This document shows positions 44,466 to 57,483 of a stretch of 64,000 nucleotides of DNA, in pieces. Every line of letters begins with the position of its first letter. Position 1 is the first letter of the stretch. The notes under the pieces are model-generated. The model made no database searches and was not told the origin of the DNA. It saw nothing but the letters and a program-made list of their open reading frames with translations. The translations under genes were made by a program, and so were the position numbers. This stretch comes from Opisthorchis felineus (lineage: Eukaryota > Platyhelminthes > Trematoda > Opisthorchiida > Opisthorchiidae): contig SJOL01003040.1 in NCBI GenBank assembly GCA_004794785.1, forward strand, positions 1,563,697 to 1,627,696. Reading direction: 5' to 3'.

Positions 44466-47349
44466 CAGCTGTTTTTACGGCCGACGTAGCCACGAAAACA
44501 AAGTATGCGAATTTAGTTCACTGTGCAACTGGTGTTTTTGTGGGTTGTGTGGAATCCAACGTCAAAGTACCACCTACATTTGGGATTGAAATCTTTCTTG
44601 GACTGCAACGGGCCTGCTGGATACACGGGTTAAACTATTCCGTGGACCAACGGAACGAACGGTCTCGAATCATGATATCCAAAGATGCGAACCATCTTCA
44701 TCAAATCCGTTTCGAGCCAAATAGGGAGCAGAAATACACAGATACAATAATGAGTCCAATGTATTGTGTCACACACTTATGGGGTGATTCTGAACCCTAT
44801 GCTGCTCGTATTCGGCGATGAAGATGCAAACCATACAATTTGGGATGGGAAGTTGTACTGGTGGATTAAATGTGCTCCAACTGTGACAGCAGGCCTTGAA
44901 ATGCAAAGTCCAATCATACAGTGTGAGCAACAAGACACCAGAAGGTAGATTCAGACCAGCAACCTCTAACTGTACGAGTGTTCTTGCTATTTTGGAAAAC
45001 ATAGCATCTTGATTCAAGGGCCTATCGACTATGACCGTTGGGTGTTTTCTTAATCTCAAGGCTTCAAGCTGCGCTTCATATGAATATATTGTAATAGAGT
45101 CCTCTTTCCAAGCAATGTCATGATAAAATCATAAACTTCCATAGTCAACTTTTTATCTGCTTTTGAAACCTTACATTTTGCAAAATAGCTCGTCTTGTGA
45201 GAAGGACACGTTTGGGCTGGGTAACGTTCCTGGTGGAAGATGGTTTATGATGGCTATCAACATGAGTAAATTTTTCGTGAATGGTGAAAAACAGTCCGAA
45301 TGACTGCGTGCTCATTCAATGGTAGTTCAGATTCTATTTATTCTAGTGTTGAAGAAAGCGAAGATATTGGTTGCTAAGTAGGTCGGACGGAGTGGCGACA
45401 ATTTTACTAGATGTAATGAGCGTTAGCAGTAGGTTGTATGCCTTCCTAATCAACGTTGCTAAGTAGGGATTCTAACTATAGAACGAACGACTCTCAACAA
45501 GTTTTAAGAAACGAAGAGAACAAGAAGGGCGAATAGGGCTTTTTACCAATAGCATTCGAGTATGAGGCTAGTTCATCAACGCCGTGAACTAGATAAAACA
45601 ATTTGACAGTGTCACCTTAGGTGACATTAAATGGTTGATTCAGCTCCTTGGGGTTGTTGTATATGTGCGATTCATGGTTGTATACAACAACTCCTTGGGC
45701 TTCAGCTCCTTGGGCACAACCTGTGAATCATCCGTAGGGCGCTAAGGCAGGGTCCTAACGCTCATCAGTTATTTTATTGCAATATTCTCAGTTCAGAAAT
45801 GCACCATCACTGGCAGTACTGAAGGGCAAAGAAGTAAGGTACATATATTAGAACATTGTACAATTAGTTGCTAGCTCTTAGACTACCAGCTGATCAGTAC
45901 CCGGAATGATGAGAACATGGGTTAACTGCAGATCCAGTGACATGAAAAACAAGGTATTCCATCCTTAACATTGCGACAAAACTTAATAGCGATCTAGAAA
46001 GAAAACATTGTGTGGTAGAATACTGGACAAAAACAACGATGATGGAGCTGGAGATTATAAACATTGAAGACGAGTGAAAGATGTACAAAAGACCGGTGCG
46101 GGAAAAAATCAGCTTAATAGCATTGGTTGGGCGCTTTATCGGTTAGGTCTGGCTGCATAACCGATTTACGATCACTGATAGTTCAGTTAAGCCGTGAAGA
46201 ATAACAATTTTTTCACAAGTACAAATCTAGGTTCCCACTGGCTATGTTTGAAGTCGTACTCCCGTCCTAGTGCAATTATTCCACAAGTTCCACAATAATT
46301 CCACACCATACAGGGAGCTACTGGCTTCAGCTTCCATCCATGGCAGAGCTCATTAGACTTGCATACACTTGGCTGTAAATGCCAAGGACATAACTACGCA
46401 TCAGTACAAGCTGAACGCATCTGAATTATCACACATGGATAGGTGCATATATTCAACCCTGAGTGATGTGTATAGTGAACCTGACAGCCAAAAAAACGAC
46501 CCATTGGCCATCCTGGTTGTGTCAAGCGATTGATCTGCCTAGACTACCTAGTCAGTTTGCCACACAGATGCCTACCAGACAACTTTGAACATTACTTGTG
46601 AGTGGTAGAATTTGTCTCCACTCCCTTGTCTCTTCAGATGTGACGGCTCAGTTTGATCATTCGAAGCACTGGGTCAGCCACACACATCACTTCAGCGTGT
46701 TCATACGCAGCAATTTAGGAACACTAGCCTGTACTCGTACAGTAGCTCTAACACCCCGCCCACATGTCAATGTAAATCATAGCCATGGATATGTATGATG
46801 GTTTTAATAAGAGCGAAACTCGAGTCCAGTGTTTCCTTCGGTAGTGCGAAATAATTACAAAGGTGGCAACAGGGTAAAGGGAGGAGTATCCAAACGAGGG
46901 GGATTCGGGAACGAATTCCATGAATACCACACCTGCTGACAAATGGCCAGCATGTCGACCTGAAGTTTCAACTTCACTAGTGCAATCCAATGAGGAAAAT
47001 TGTCAATAAACAGTAGTAATTAGGATCGTCCTATGGACCCTATGTTGACAACCGACACAGCTGTATCAAAAGGAGGCATAGGTGAAACACTCACATTGGA
47101 CAAGTTTAGGAACACGAAGCCGTGAAGCTGTATGCAGGTGTGATGTTGGACGACGCGGAAACCGTACCTCGGTGTTCAGAGCTGGCAGTGAAATCACTGG
47201 ATGGGTGCAGAATGCCAAAGTAAAGTATGGAGAGATGAAACAGATATGAAAATGGATGAGATATAACGAAGCGAACTGTGACTTATTGTAAGCCTGGGGC
47301 GAATCGACGGTAGCCCTACTGTACGATGCCAACTCTGAAAAACAGTCAC
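44466..47349. other. Candidate intron of gene A
   Basis: 45600-45720 has a local imperfect duplication (ctccttggg repeated, ttgtatacaac). A possible small minus-strand exon near 46860-46960 (reading VDMLAICQQVWYSWNSF, between AACTTCAG and GTAATT) does not fit the phase of its neighbours and is not called. Confidence 0.35.
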
Positions 47350-47641
47350 CTGTAGTTTCGGCTGGTGTCAGTGGACAACGGATATCCGCTGGAGATGAGT
47401 CTACCAGATATGAATGTGAAATATTGCACAGTTTCCGACTCGGTTTGGCGCCGATGGTGGTGGCTGACGATGAGATACCAAGAGTTTTCAGAAACATTGG
47501 TGTACCATCTGATGATGCTGACAGCTGGGACGAACTGCCTTGCACGGGAGAAGGAATCACCGATGACCTCGGTGGATGGTCGTTCGCCATAGTAAATGAA
47601 GTCGATAGTTCGGTGTGTATCTGTTGCACACTCCTTATTCC
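47350..47641 (-). CDS. Gene A candidate exon, Ser/Thr-rich
   Basis: Minus-strand acceptor CATTTTTTGCCAG precedes 47641 and ACAG|GTGACT follows 47350. It reads GIRSVQQIHTELSTSF, SSVIPSPVQGSSSQLSASS, and ends CPLTPAETT. Phase 0 in and 1 out, fitting exons at 51718 and 42111. Low-complexity Ser/Pro composition, no domain. The two other open frames over the segment lack such borders. Confidence 0.6.
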
Positions 47642-49512
47642 CTGGCAAAAAATGAGGAGTACATTTGAAAGAAAGGGACAAGCTTTGTTATCTACCAGAC
47701 TAGTGTTTACCGCACTAGCTCACCTCGCAGCTGACCGTTAATCAGAAGCCGCTACTTAACACATGACCCGTCACTGGTGAGAAACTGAATTATCGTCTAA
47801 ATCTTGCCATACTTCTGGAGTGCATTATGAGCGATGACCAAATATACCCATTGAGTTTGTTCAGGTAGCAGATAAGAGGGGTATTGAACTCGGTAGTAAG
47901 ACTCGGTAAGGAATGGGTCGGCACAGCGTACAAAGTAGGGGTATCTTAGGTTACACAAAGACTGGTTAACACAGCAGAGTAGGTATCCAGAAATGAAAAG
48001 CGTTGTGCTCGGCGTTGATGCAACTGAAATATCGCTCCCCAGTTAATTAGAATATGTATATGAAAGTAAATGCAACAACCGCGTTAAATTCTACATAAGA
48101 CAAACAATCAATGATTTACACACCAAAAATGGTAATCGTGCCAAGGATTAACACTTACACTACAGCAAATGCTAGTGGAGGTAGTAGAGATGGCCAAGCA
48201 CCCCAGATTGAGTAGAAGATGTGAAGGTAGTTGGTGCGTGGACAGTGGTTTTAGGTAGGCCGAGTTGGCACTTGGCACTGGCTAATCGTCAGCCAACAGG
48301 ATGATGCTGCTATCTCGGGAAGTTTCGAACTTCGGGTTGAAGTAGGTACTGGTACTCAAGTGGGTGGCGGGTAGCACACAAGTGAACATTAAAGGACGGT
48401 GGCATCAAAGCAGTATGCGCATAATACTGACAACTTATCTTACTACCTCATCAAATGAAATAGGCCGCAGTCGCTTAAACAAAATCGCTACTTATGATTT
48501 CATCATTAGTCCTAGTAACAGCGTTGTTGAATACTGGCGTTTCACTAAAGTGCTCCGAAAAAAAAAACATCTTCAAGACCATAGCTTTTGTGGGCTACAT
48601 GGTCAGGCAATACACATTCAAGTAGCACAATCAAAATAAATTAAACTAAGCGAAAGAAGAAAGCTTCTGACCAAACAACAGCACCGTTTTACGGGCTAAC
48701 GGTCAGAAGCCTCTCCTCTTGAGTCTGACGAAAATAGAAGCAATGAAGCCACCCTTCCACTATCACCAGCTTGCTGACAAGGCACAGAAAACGATCAGAT
48801 GGTTCTGTTGCGTCCCATTGGATTGATGAAATCCGCCAAAAGCGGAATGTTGCACAATAAATGATCCAACAATCAAGTCAGCCATAAGGTGGTGGTTTCT
48901 GCAATGATGCATAAGAATCCAGAGGAGCTTGCTGATGTCGACTTCGAGCGGCCCCTATAATCGAAGGCGCGGTGATGAAATTGTGACTGATGTAGAAGTT
49001 GAACGAGACGGATAAATCCTTCCAATGAAAGGAACACTTTTGCTAATTTGAGGATGACTATTGCTCACAAGAAGACGCCAATTTTCTCGAGAGGTAGCAT
49101 CGCATTCCGGATAAAAGCAAATTTTGGTGTAGGGTGTTACCAACTAAGAAAGCAAGGGGACTCCCACACTTGTATTATATAGGAACCTTCTCTACTTTGG
49201 AATCGGGATTTTTGTTCTTATTTGCGGACAGCACCTGGTCACCTCCGTTCACCTCGTATTACAAACATTGAGCAGCACTCCGATTCCTATGCTGCACACT
49301 GAAGTGTCTAAAGGCAAGCCTCACTTACTTGGTGAAGTGTTTGGCAGATATCTGCAAGCATTTGATGGATAAGCAGATTCCAGCCTCTTAAAAGAGAGAG
49401 AGGAAAGGCGTTTTCCACGGGTATTGTCCCCATCAAAAGCTCAACAATGTATGCCTGTAACTGTAAGGTGACCTAACCTCTTACAAAATGTGAAAAAACC
49501 ACCACCACTTGT
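47642..49512. other. Candidate intron, nothing recognised
   Basis: No exon or repeat family recognised. Confidence 0.4.
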
Positions 49513-49650
49513 AAACTAATCTGGTTCAAGTGGAAAATAGCGTTGACGGAAATTCGGGGCTACGCCCACCTGATGAGCTCTGAGGATAGTGAAATCAATC
49601 GTGGACTGCCGAAGAGTTTTCAAGGATCTCATGAGTAGAGTCTCGTGAAG
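49513..49650 (+). repeat. Hammerhead repeat, ribozyme part only
   Basis: ctggttcaagtggaaaat leads into CTGATGA (49570-49576), a weakened helix II, GAAA (49591-49594) and a TCAATC segment with the cleavage C. After it come gtggactgccgaagag and atgagtagag as in other units. The outer helix I arm on the 3' side is degraded (caaggatctc). Confidence 0.75.
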
Positions 49651-51717
49651 ACAGCCACCACCATCTTTATTGAAACACTCAACATTTTCCGACAAAGTAG
49701 CGCCGTAGAAAAATCCTATCACTTCCCTGATCTCGCCAACTGAAATGAGGATTCGTTACTTGGGTACACAGGAGGGGTTTTAGGCGTATGTGGAAATGCT
49801 GAAGATTGACATCGTTGGTCAATTTCGCGATGTCTTTTTGCTAGAATGGGATCCTGGATGATGGATTCTTTTCTTCTTACAACTTCTGGTGCGGATGATG
49901 TCTATCAAAAGGAACTACCGTGATGAGAACTCACGAATACATTTTGATAAGCTATGATCCATATGGATGTGGCGGCGCAGTCAAACCATCTACTCATTCA
50001 CATTTATGGACCAGAATGCAGCTACCAATGTCGGCATTCCTATCAGTCCACTTATGATCCGGCTTCAGAAATGTCATTAACATGAGGAATAAACCTAGGC
50101 CATTTGAAGATTTAAATGAAAATTTAAAGCACTGTAGACAGGCTCTCCTCCATGACCACTGTTTACCTAGTGGCGACAAGTGAAATTTCTTCCAAACTGC
50201 CCTAGATCGCCCAACTTTTGACCCGGTCAGACTAATGATATTAAGGTAAGTTACTGCCCATGAAACTACACTGGGTCTTACTAATTATTGTTTTGTTGGT
50301 GAGATGTTACGTCAAAACACAACCTTAGCCATTTATGTTTTGAATCAGTTTTCGTTTGGGAGGAAAGCATTACGAAGGAAAAGGAAGCGTTTGGAAACCA
50401 TTGGCTCCGAATGAAAGTGATGGTCTGCAGAATGAGAATGAGCAACTGGAGGATATATTACATTGCTACTGCTCAGGAGCGACCGAAGCTAACAGGTTTG
50501 CTAGCTCTATGTGTTGTAACTTTCCGCTATGCATAAGGAATCATCCCAAAAATACCGACTATCTCACTTTTTTCTATTGACTACCCACTAGTTTCCTTTG
50601 AAGATTATGCAAAAAACCTCCACAATTTGGCACCAGTATTAACTTGCCGCCTGTAGATGACAGAACCGCTGGTGTTATTACGTCAACAGATAACCAAGGC
50701 CGAAAAATGTATGGGTTCTTGAAAAATCGAAAAAGGGGACCTTTTATTCGTCAGCATTAAAATGAAAAGTCTACGATAAGAGGGAGGTTTATTCGCTATT
50801 GCACAATCACCACAGAGCACCAGACGAATTCAAAATGGGTCAGTTGCCAGTACAGATGCTAATGTAAACCAGTTGAGTAGAAGTCGAAAATCCGTGGAGA
50901 AAATTTGGGCTTGATTAGCTTGTTGCCTGATCTTTCCACCCCTATGTCAGTCCATAAAATTGCGTGAAATTCTGTTGTTCCTTCCATGGCACTCGTTTCT
51001 TAATGCGCAAACATCAGTACTACGTTATTTCCGTAAGAATTCCTCATTCTTTGGAGATTGGAACTATTTCGATACCGTTGACGAATTCTGGTCCCCTCAA
51101 GATTGAGGTGAGCACAACCTTTTATTTATTCGACTAGCTAGTAGCGAACCAACATTGGATTTACCGTCAATAAGTTTCACTTTCCGAAAAGATATGCGAA
51201 GTTGTCAAACTGATAAGCAGACGTTGCTCATGAACGGATTGTATTCATTGTAGTCATGCTGGATGTACAAAAACAAGCGAAGTTGAAGGAGGTTATCTGG
51301 AATCATATACCTCAGACTAAAACATGGCCGAGGCAGAGTATGTTGTGAGATCGCACGTACATGTTACCGTATCGTCTGGAACCGAACGTATAACTAAGAG
51401 GATACAAACGTCATCCCCATCAAGTTATGTGATGAATGGCCCGAATGTTCCTCAAAGAAAAGAGCAGAGATAGTCCTACATATTTTATGTACCGAAAGCG
51501 TCTGAATCGATTCACAGGTTGATTCGGTAAGGCCAATCGGCAAAACGAAATGGAGCATATGCGGATGAATAGCGCACTGAATAACGCGCTGGAGCCAAAC
51601 TTTATAATTAATATGTGAACAACTATGCGCTCAGGAACACGCAAATACGGATGACTGATGCACTGCCCAGTTCAAAGAAGCTGCCAGACCTCGTCAACTA
51701 GGCGCACAAACACTTAC
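49651..51717. other. Candidate intron, nothing recognised
   Basis: Short frames only. The one at 50356-50580 (+) has no defensible borders. Confidence 0.4.
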
Positions 51718-52009
51718 TTCTGAGGTCGACGGAGAAGTTCGCACGACGCTGGGTGGTGCTAAGACACATCGGTCCAAGCACACGATTAGCTCCCGAAGCT
51801 GTATATGTGATGGAACAAGTGCGGAGCTGGGTTCCACTACTGTGGGTTCGGAATCAATGCTTTTGGTTACAGAACCGTCGGAAGGCATGACAGACGGTGC
51901 CACAGGGGTGTGAATTCGATATACAGGTTCTATAAGTGTAAACAGACGTTGTTCACCAATCAGAATCGAAGTTATCAAAGTGGAGGACAGGTTACCTCTT
52001 TTTTGATTA
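51718..52009 (-). CDS. Gene A candidate exon
   Basis: A minus-strand branch-point-like CTAATG and CTTTTGTTTAG precede 52009, and the perfect donor GTAAGT follows 51718. It reads NQKRGNLSSTLITSILIGEQ, then VYRIHTPVAPSVMPSDGS, and ends VVRTSPSTSE. Phase 2 in, phase 0 out. This fits the exon ending at 53661 and the one starting at 47641. Product not recognised. Confidence 0.58.
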
Positions 52010-52152
52010 CTAAACAAAAGCGAATTCATTAGGCTACCCCTCAGTTTCGCTCTATTATCTTCAAACTTTCCCCACACAAGCAACAGGAATCGTAACTATC
52101 CTCAAAACAGGTCAAAAACATAGGGAAACAATTATGACAGCCAAAATCCTAC

Positions 52153-52277
52153 TTGAGATAACATCCTCTTCAATATCATACTGCCGTGCATCCTTTCGAG
52201 GTATTTCTGCAAACTCAAAACCAGTAATGGCTGGTTCCGCTGTTCTCAGTGCGATAACTGGGGATGAGTGAAGAGCA
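52153..52277 (-). CDS. Possible alternative exon of gene A
   Basis: Minus-strand acceptor CTGTTTCAG and donor GTAGGA frame 125 nt with one open frame only, reading SSPVIALRTAEPAITGFEF and QYDIEEDVIS. The phase fits the upstream exon (53661) but not the downstream one (52009). It is either a cassette exon, the wrong donor, or a false call. Confidence 0.35.
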
Positions 52278-53010
52278 CTGAAACAGAGACGAATAATGGT
52301 AATAATGGTAATGATGGAAACACCAACTTGCTAAGTAAACTGAACTGTCAGCAGTAGCATTCATAAAGAGAGGTCGTCATGGGTACAGAAAACGGGCGTA
52401 GAACGAAGTATCAACCACAAGGCTATATGCATGTTAAGGAAAAACGTTTGTTCCATTTACCCCGGTTACACTACGATTAATCATAATATTACCCTTACGA
52501 TCGCATAAACACCGGACTCCGCAAGAACAGCCTACTTTGCAACACCTGCTCTCCTGCTTTCCATACAAAACACGCGTCAGGTTTTTTCGATCAGAGTGAT
52601 GGCTACAGCTTAACTTCCCTGCTTCTATCCATAGTCCAGTAAAGGGGTTAATTCGGTAGATTAACGGATGTATCAGCGGTACACATCCGTGACCACAGCG
52701 GGAAATTAATACAATAAAGACAGGCATACGAGATTACATGATGAAATGGATATATCAACTGTTAATGTATCCGTTCAGCTGTCCAGTGTACTCAACAACC
52801 TCCCACGGAATACCATAGTCTTACGTCAACCAACGGTTGGCAGCATGATAAACTCCTTCAAACGCTTGGATACTTAGGGATAAAACCCCCCTAAATGATC
52901 ATTCCTCGAAATGTCATCGGATTGTAAGGGCTAACAACTTACGTCCAGCAGATGAGCTCTAGGACCTTCCTTGCTGCATTGCGAACACAAAAAACAACGT
53001 TGTGACATCG
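52278..53010. other. Candidate intron, nothing recognised
   Basis: No feature recognised. Confidence 0.35.
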
Positions 53011-53064
53011 TTTCAGAGAGGTTTGGTAAACAATCGGTGGATTGTTTACCAAACCTCCCTGAAA
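53011..53064. repeat. 25-bp inverted repeat with 4-bp loop
   Basis: Arm 53011-53035 and arm 53040-53064 are reverse complements apart from one position, separated by GGTG. The inner part of the arm is GGTTTGGTAAACAATC. A related segment, ggtttggtaaacaaatcggtg, occurs at about 63218-63238. A direct repeat of acgttgtgacat/c flanks the hairpin (about 52997 and 53110). Confidence 0.85.
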
Positions 53065-53660
53065 GGATGACTACCCAATCGGTCCCAAACATTTTCTAAT
53101 TGATTGAAAACGTTGTGACACTTTTTCAGTGAATAGCCGCTATGCCCAAAAGCGGCAGTTCAAACCCAATGACTTTTAAGGAGTTCGTTATCGTTGTTGT
53201 GAAGATTAGAACAAAAGGTACGCCAGTTGAGAAGCTTATCACCAACATGGACGATGACAAGGATGCTCCAACTGAGTGCACGACCAAAACCAGATAAGAC
53301 TGGTATGAGGAAAAGCCGATTTCATGAGAGGCTTTAAAAGCTTGGATCCTAGCATCTCGACAATAGGTTGCGTGGAAATTATGATTGGTTTCTAGATTTA
53401 AACAGCTGAAAAAATTTCAACCAGGCTCCGTGGGAGCATTCGATTTATCAAGTGTTCTTAGCCATTGACCACTGGTTTCTTCGTCTTTTTTTCATTGCCA
53501 GACACCCATTTGCCACTTCGTGGGGCGAAAGTTTAATAAGGAGTTGGAGAAAAGGTTAGTCAGTCACGCCGTACTTGCAGTTATTGCCACGCTTCTCCAA
53601 AAATATAAGACTGCATTATCGTGGGGCTGAACTGTAGATCCAGAAGCTGAAAAGACTTAC
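53065..53660. other. Candidate intron
   Basis: Nothing else recognised. Confidence 0.35.
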
Positions 53661-54103
53661 GCTTCCCGCTTCTTTTCTGGTGAAGGCTCCATTGGAGAAA
53701 TGAATTCGACCAGGTTACCTGGTTGCTGGATATTTTCCTGTCTTTCGCCAATGACCTCGATTCCATTATTATCATCAACTGAGATGGTATGATGCTCTCT
53801 GTTTGAGGACGATGAGTGTATAGAGTTGGATTTGGGCGAGACCTTGAGAAGATCGGAGGAATCTTGCGATTCGGGAGGGACGGGAATGTTCGATGTGATC
53901 ACATGATGATCACGAACTTCTACGCTTCGTAACCCATCTCCACTGGATCCTGGTGGATTCCCAGAAGTATCAGAACTTGGAGTTCTCGATGAAACAGAGT
54001 GTGCCGAGGACGATGGGGCATTCATGTAGCAAACGACTGGAGAACAGGCAATTACTCCCTTCACAAGGTTCAGCCCCCGGATGTTCAAGTTTGATACCGA
54101 GCT
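53661..54103 (-). CDS. Gene A candidate exon, Ser-rich
   Basis: The frame is open from acceptor TGATAATTCAG (54104) or from a second acceptor CTGTTCTCCAG (54038) to the perfect donor GTAAGT after 53661. It reads SSVSNLNIRGLNLVKG, MNAPSSSAHSVSSRTPSS, HHVITSNIPVPPESQDSS and ends SPMEPSPEKKREA. With the first acceptor the phase (0) fits the exon at 57264; the second does not. Strong Ser/Pro bias indicates a disordered region. Confidence 0.62.
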
Positions 54104-55035
54104 CTGAATTATCAAGTTATTTTGCCGAGATGAAAAGAACAAATGGACAATAAATAATCAAACTTTATGAGTTGTACCTTCAAGACACTCAATATTCGGT
54201 TTCAGTGATAAAGAGCTATAGGAAAATGTTTGTACACAGACTTGCTGCCTGCGTACAATGGTTCCGACTTTTTGTTAGATACCAAGTGTGGATCACTGCA
54301 ATGGGGAAACTAATAATACGAAGCTAACAAAACGGTCATTCAGGCCACCCACAGTCGCAGTTGTACCAAAGATTATATTATCGGAGAACTCCCAAATATA
54401 GGATCTACGCCTTCCAAGTTTGAATTTCGTACTTCGGTAGAAGTGTACGCTGCTTCAACGTCCGAGGTGAACTCTTCATACATCTCTAGATTGCCAAATA
54501 TACGTTACGAGCACAGTACAGCAGTGAAGCACCAATGTTCTCATCAGGTGTTGCTGTCAGTGATCATTACGATGATGATACGAGTGCATGGACCCCAGAC
54601 ATCCGCAGCGCAACATAACGCCGGTCGGACACAACTGTAATACATGATAAAACAGTTTGAATTCACCGAAATCTCATTCCCGGTCGATACGTTCTCCTCC
54701 TTCTAAATCCATTGATGCTGGAAAATAAAACAGTTCAAGCAGCGAAGTTCTAGCAAAGAAATACCATCAAGGTTGAACTTGCATTAATCTCGCTGCTGCT
54801 TCATGAAGAATATGTGGAACTCTAGATAATTCAGCTACCTACATGTCACGGTTGCGTCATACCCTGAGTTTTCGACGTCTTGCGTGGGCGTTTTTTTTAC
54901 GCAGGATCATGTAACAGTACAGAAATGGTGCGTGAATTCCATCAAGCGACATGGCTGCGATCGAAACCAACCAATCCACTGATCGGAGGGAATGCTATGC
55001 CATCTCTAGCCAGTAGTAGTGTGTCAGCATAGTAG
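54104..55035. other. Candidate intron, possible LINE tail
   Basis: 54500-54600 (cagtgaagcaccaatgttc, gttgctgtcagtg, then a GATGATGATAC run) resembles the LINE 3' tail at 40330-40375. The rest is unassigned. Confidence 0.35.
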
Positions 55036-55365
55036 TCAGTAGTGTGTTACGTCTAGAAAGTGTACTGCGATATCTCGAAACTCGTACCAGGTGAAACATG
55101 AGGCAGCCTGGTGCAGCACATTCAGTTGAAGGTTATTATAAACGAGAGATTCGGCTGGATTCAGTTGGATCTACTGTCAGAACCAAATTCGTATGCACAT
55201 GAGAGTCTTTGGCGAGTTCTGTCCAATATGGGCTTAAGTAGAACATACGAATGACGGAAACTCGGAGACAGCACCTACCTGACGGGCCGCAAGACGAAAA
55301 TACTGGCCGTGGGCTTTTGAAGAGCAACAAAAACAACCTTATGAGTAGTGCGTCACGTCTGGGAA
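55036..55365 (+). repeat. Hammerhead repeat, one full unit
   Basis: The segment agtgtgttacgtctag (55041) recurs as agtgcgtcacgtctgg (55347), giving a 306-bp unit. Order: cgatatctcgaaactcg, gtgcagcacattcagttg, ataaacgagagattcgg, gggcttaagtagaac, ribozyme, caaccttatgagtagtg. The ribozyme (about 55245-55345) has CTGACGG in place of CTGATGA and a rearranged helix II, so it is inactive. Confidence 0.85.
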
Positions 55366-57263
55366 CAAGGTGTCCTTTGCAGATAGTAATAATTAAACAG
55401 ACTGTTTTCAAAAGGCACTGCCTTCACCAGCACCGTGAGAGGAGACATCAATCCACTCATGCAAAATTTACTGAGAATGTGCTTCGCGAAATGTGAAATC
55501 AGTTATTTGGAATCACAGGTTGATCTTTTCGCAAACAGGTTTGCCGAAAACGAGACTACACTCCAGTTACTAATGACCACAGGAAATGACCAAACGAAAA
55601 CAGTTTCTGACACATACACCAACAGAATTCAAAGAGGTAATTAAACACATAAATGCACAAGTTCATTTGTTTGAAAAAAACTGGTCCTTTGTCGGAAACA
55701 TTTGCGTAGATGAGAGGAAAACTGATGAAAAACTGATTGTTCGAATACCTGGTATGGCCTGGTATGTGTCAAGTAGATCTCAACCATGAAGTCAAGTCAG
55801 AGGGCTACTTTATGGAATAATCGGTATCCATTCTCGTGATAGTCGAAAAAGCAACTACAGAATATCTTCAAAGTACAGAAAATCGGGTCTGCATCAACCT
55901 CTACTTTAGCGTGTGAAAGTTGGTTGGGAAAGGTGCCTGATGTGCAGAAAGATTTCATGGGACAAGGTAGGTATCGCTCCGTTCGTTGTCCTTTACAAAG
56001 GTGTATGTTTGTATATGGTATCCTATATCATCCACTCTGAAACTGATCCTTTCTACAGTGAATTTCATCCGGTCCGATGAGCCTCGACACCACCGAATCC
56101 GAGTGATTCTCGAGGAACTTGGTCCTGGTTTCGGTGAAACGGTCTACCCCACTAGTTTGGTGGCCTAGACGATGGAAATTCACGTCCAATTTTGCGAACT
56201 TAAAGTGAAACCAATATGCTTCCAGTTGGAAAAAGCAAATCATAGTCGGTTTTATCATATCCTATATGGCTTATTCAGCTAGCAGTTTTGGACCTGGATG
56301 TTCGGGGAAAACCGATCTGATTTTCGATTTGCGTAGCAGTGTAGGAAGTAGGGGAATTAACGTTTTTTAGACAACTTCAGGCTAAAAGAACTGTTCATTT
56401 TCAACACTACCTGAAATCCCAAGTTAACCACGAGAGACTGGATCCAGATTCGAGTCTTGCTCACCAAAATGATGAACGAATCAGAAAAGCAGTTCCAAAA
56501 GCACTTTCCGACCTCCAACGAAACACAGAAGGATACTCGACTGCCTGGAAGCCATGCTAAATGCAATAGGGATGTTGCAAGTGAGCTACAGTTAGAGCCC
56601 ACTGGTTTGCGACAAAATGACATTTTAATGCATAAGCACAGGGAGTGAAGCTTATTGATGTTCGCTGGAGAGGTTTCGTGTAAAGAAAGTCGCCAGTGGT
56701 ATGGGACTGTCCGCCTTTGGAGAAAAGACTCTTTTGAAGAGCATATATATGATATTCCCTTTCCGCACTTACCCAAGTAATGAACGCCTAAAACCTATTC
56801 ACATTATAGTAACTACTAGCTCCATTGTGAAATTCTACCGTATTTAACATCTGATATCAATGGGTGATTTTGTGCTTGGTATGTTTTACTTCACGACGCT
56901 GTGCCTTTAGAGAGACTTATGTGTGTACGCCTGAACATGTACAACGTACACGCAATTTGAAGGGAAAATTCGTTCTGCCAGCATAACTTGGCTTGATTCT
57001 TCATCAGCTTCGCAGACCCATATCAAAGTAGTGGACTGCTCCGCATGTGAATGCGTGAAAACATTTTTTTTTAAAATAATGTCATCAGATGGAAATGGAC
57101 ATCTATTTTTAGACAAATTTCTTCCAGTAAGCGAGAAATAACCATTCCCTCCTCGAGTGTATTACGTATGGAAAAGTGACCTGTCGTTGTGAGTTGGCAT
57201 TCACCCAACCTCATTGAAAGTAGCCAACAGTGAAATCAAGGAAAATCAAACCTGCCAACTTAC
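55366..57263. other. Candidate intron with a pseudogene-like frame
   Basis: Plus-strand frames at 55435-55644 and 55586-55789 (VDLFANRFAENETTLQLL; HINAQVHLFEKNWSFVGNIC) read like two halves of one protein separated by a frameshift, but I cannot name the family. A minus-strand exon-like frame near 56468-56603 does not fit in phase. Confidence 0.35.
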
Positions 57264-57419
57264 CCCGGATTCGTTTAAATGCGAAGGAGTTGAAAAGCAC
57301 TCATCGAGACCCCATGGACACACGGCAATAGGCGAAATCGCCATAGCACTAAAATGCTCATAGGTGTCTGTAGAAACTAATGGTTCTTGGGTACCGGTTG
57401 AAGATTGATAAAGGGAACA
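57264..57419 (-). CDS. Gene A candidate exon
   Basis: Minus-strand acceptor ATCATATATTTTCAG precedes 57419 and the perfect donor GTAAGTTGG follows 57264. It is 156 nt, 52 codons in phase 0 to 0, reading CSLYQSSTGTQEPLVSTDT, then AVCPWGLDECFSTPSHLN. Fits the exon ending at 60011. Confidence 0.58.
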
Positions 57420-57428
57420 CTGAAAATA

Positions 57429-57475
57429 TATGATATATATATATAATAAATATAAATATATATATATAATAAAAG
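57429..57475. repeat. AT-rich microsatellite
   Basis: Interrupted AT and ATAA units. Makes a Tyr-Ile run in the read-through frame. Confidence 0.85.
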
Positions 57476-57483
57476 ATAGTGGC

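Noticed and set aside
54530..54560. CTGATGAGAACATTGG on the minus strand
   Set aside because: Box 1 only; there is no GAAA and no helix I complement. It resembles a LINE 3' tail.
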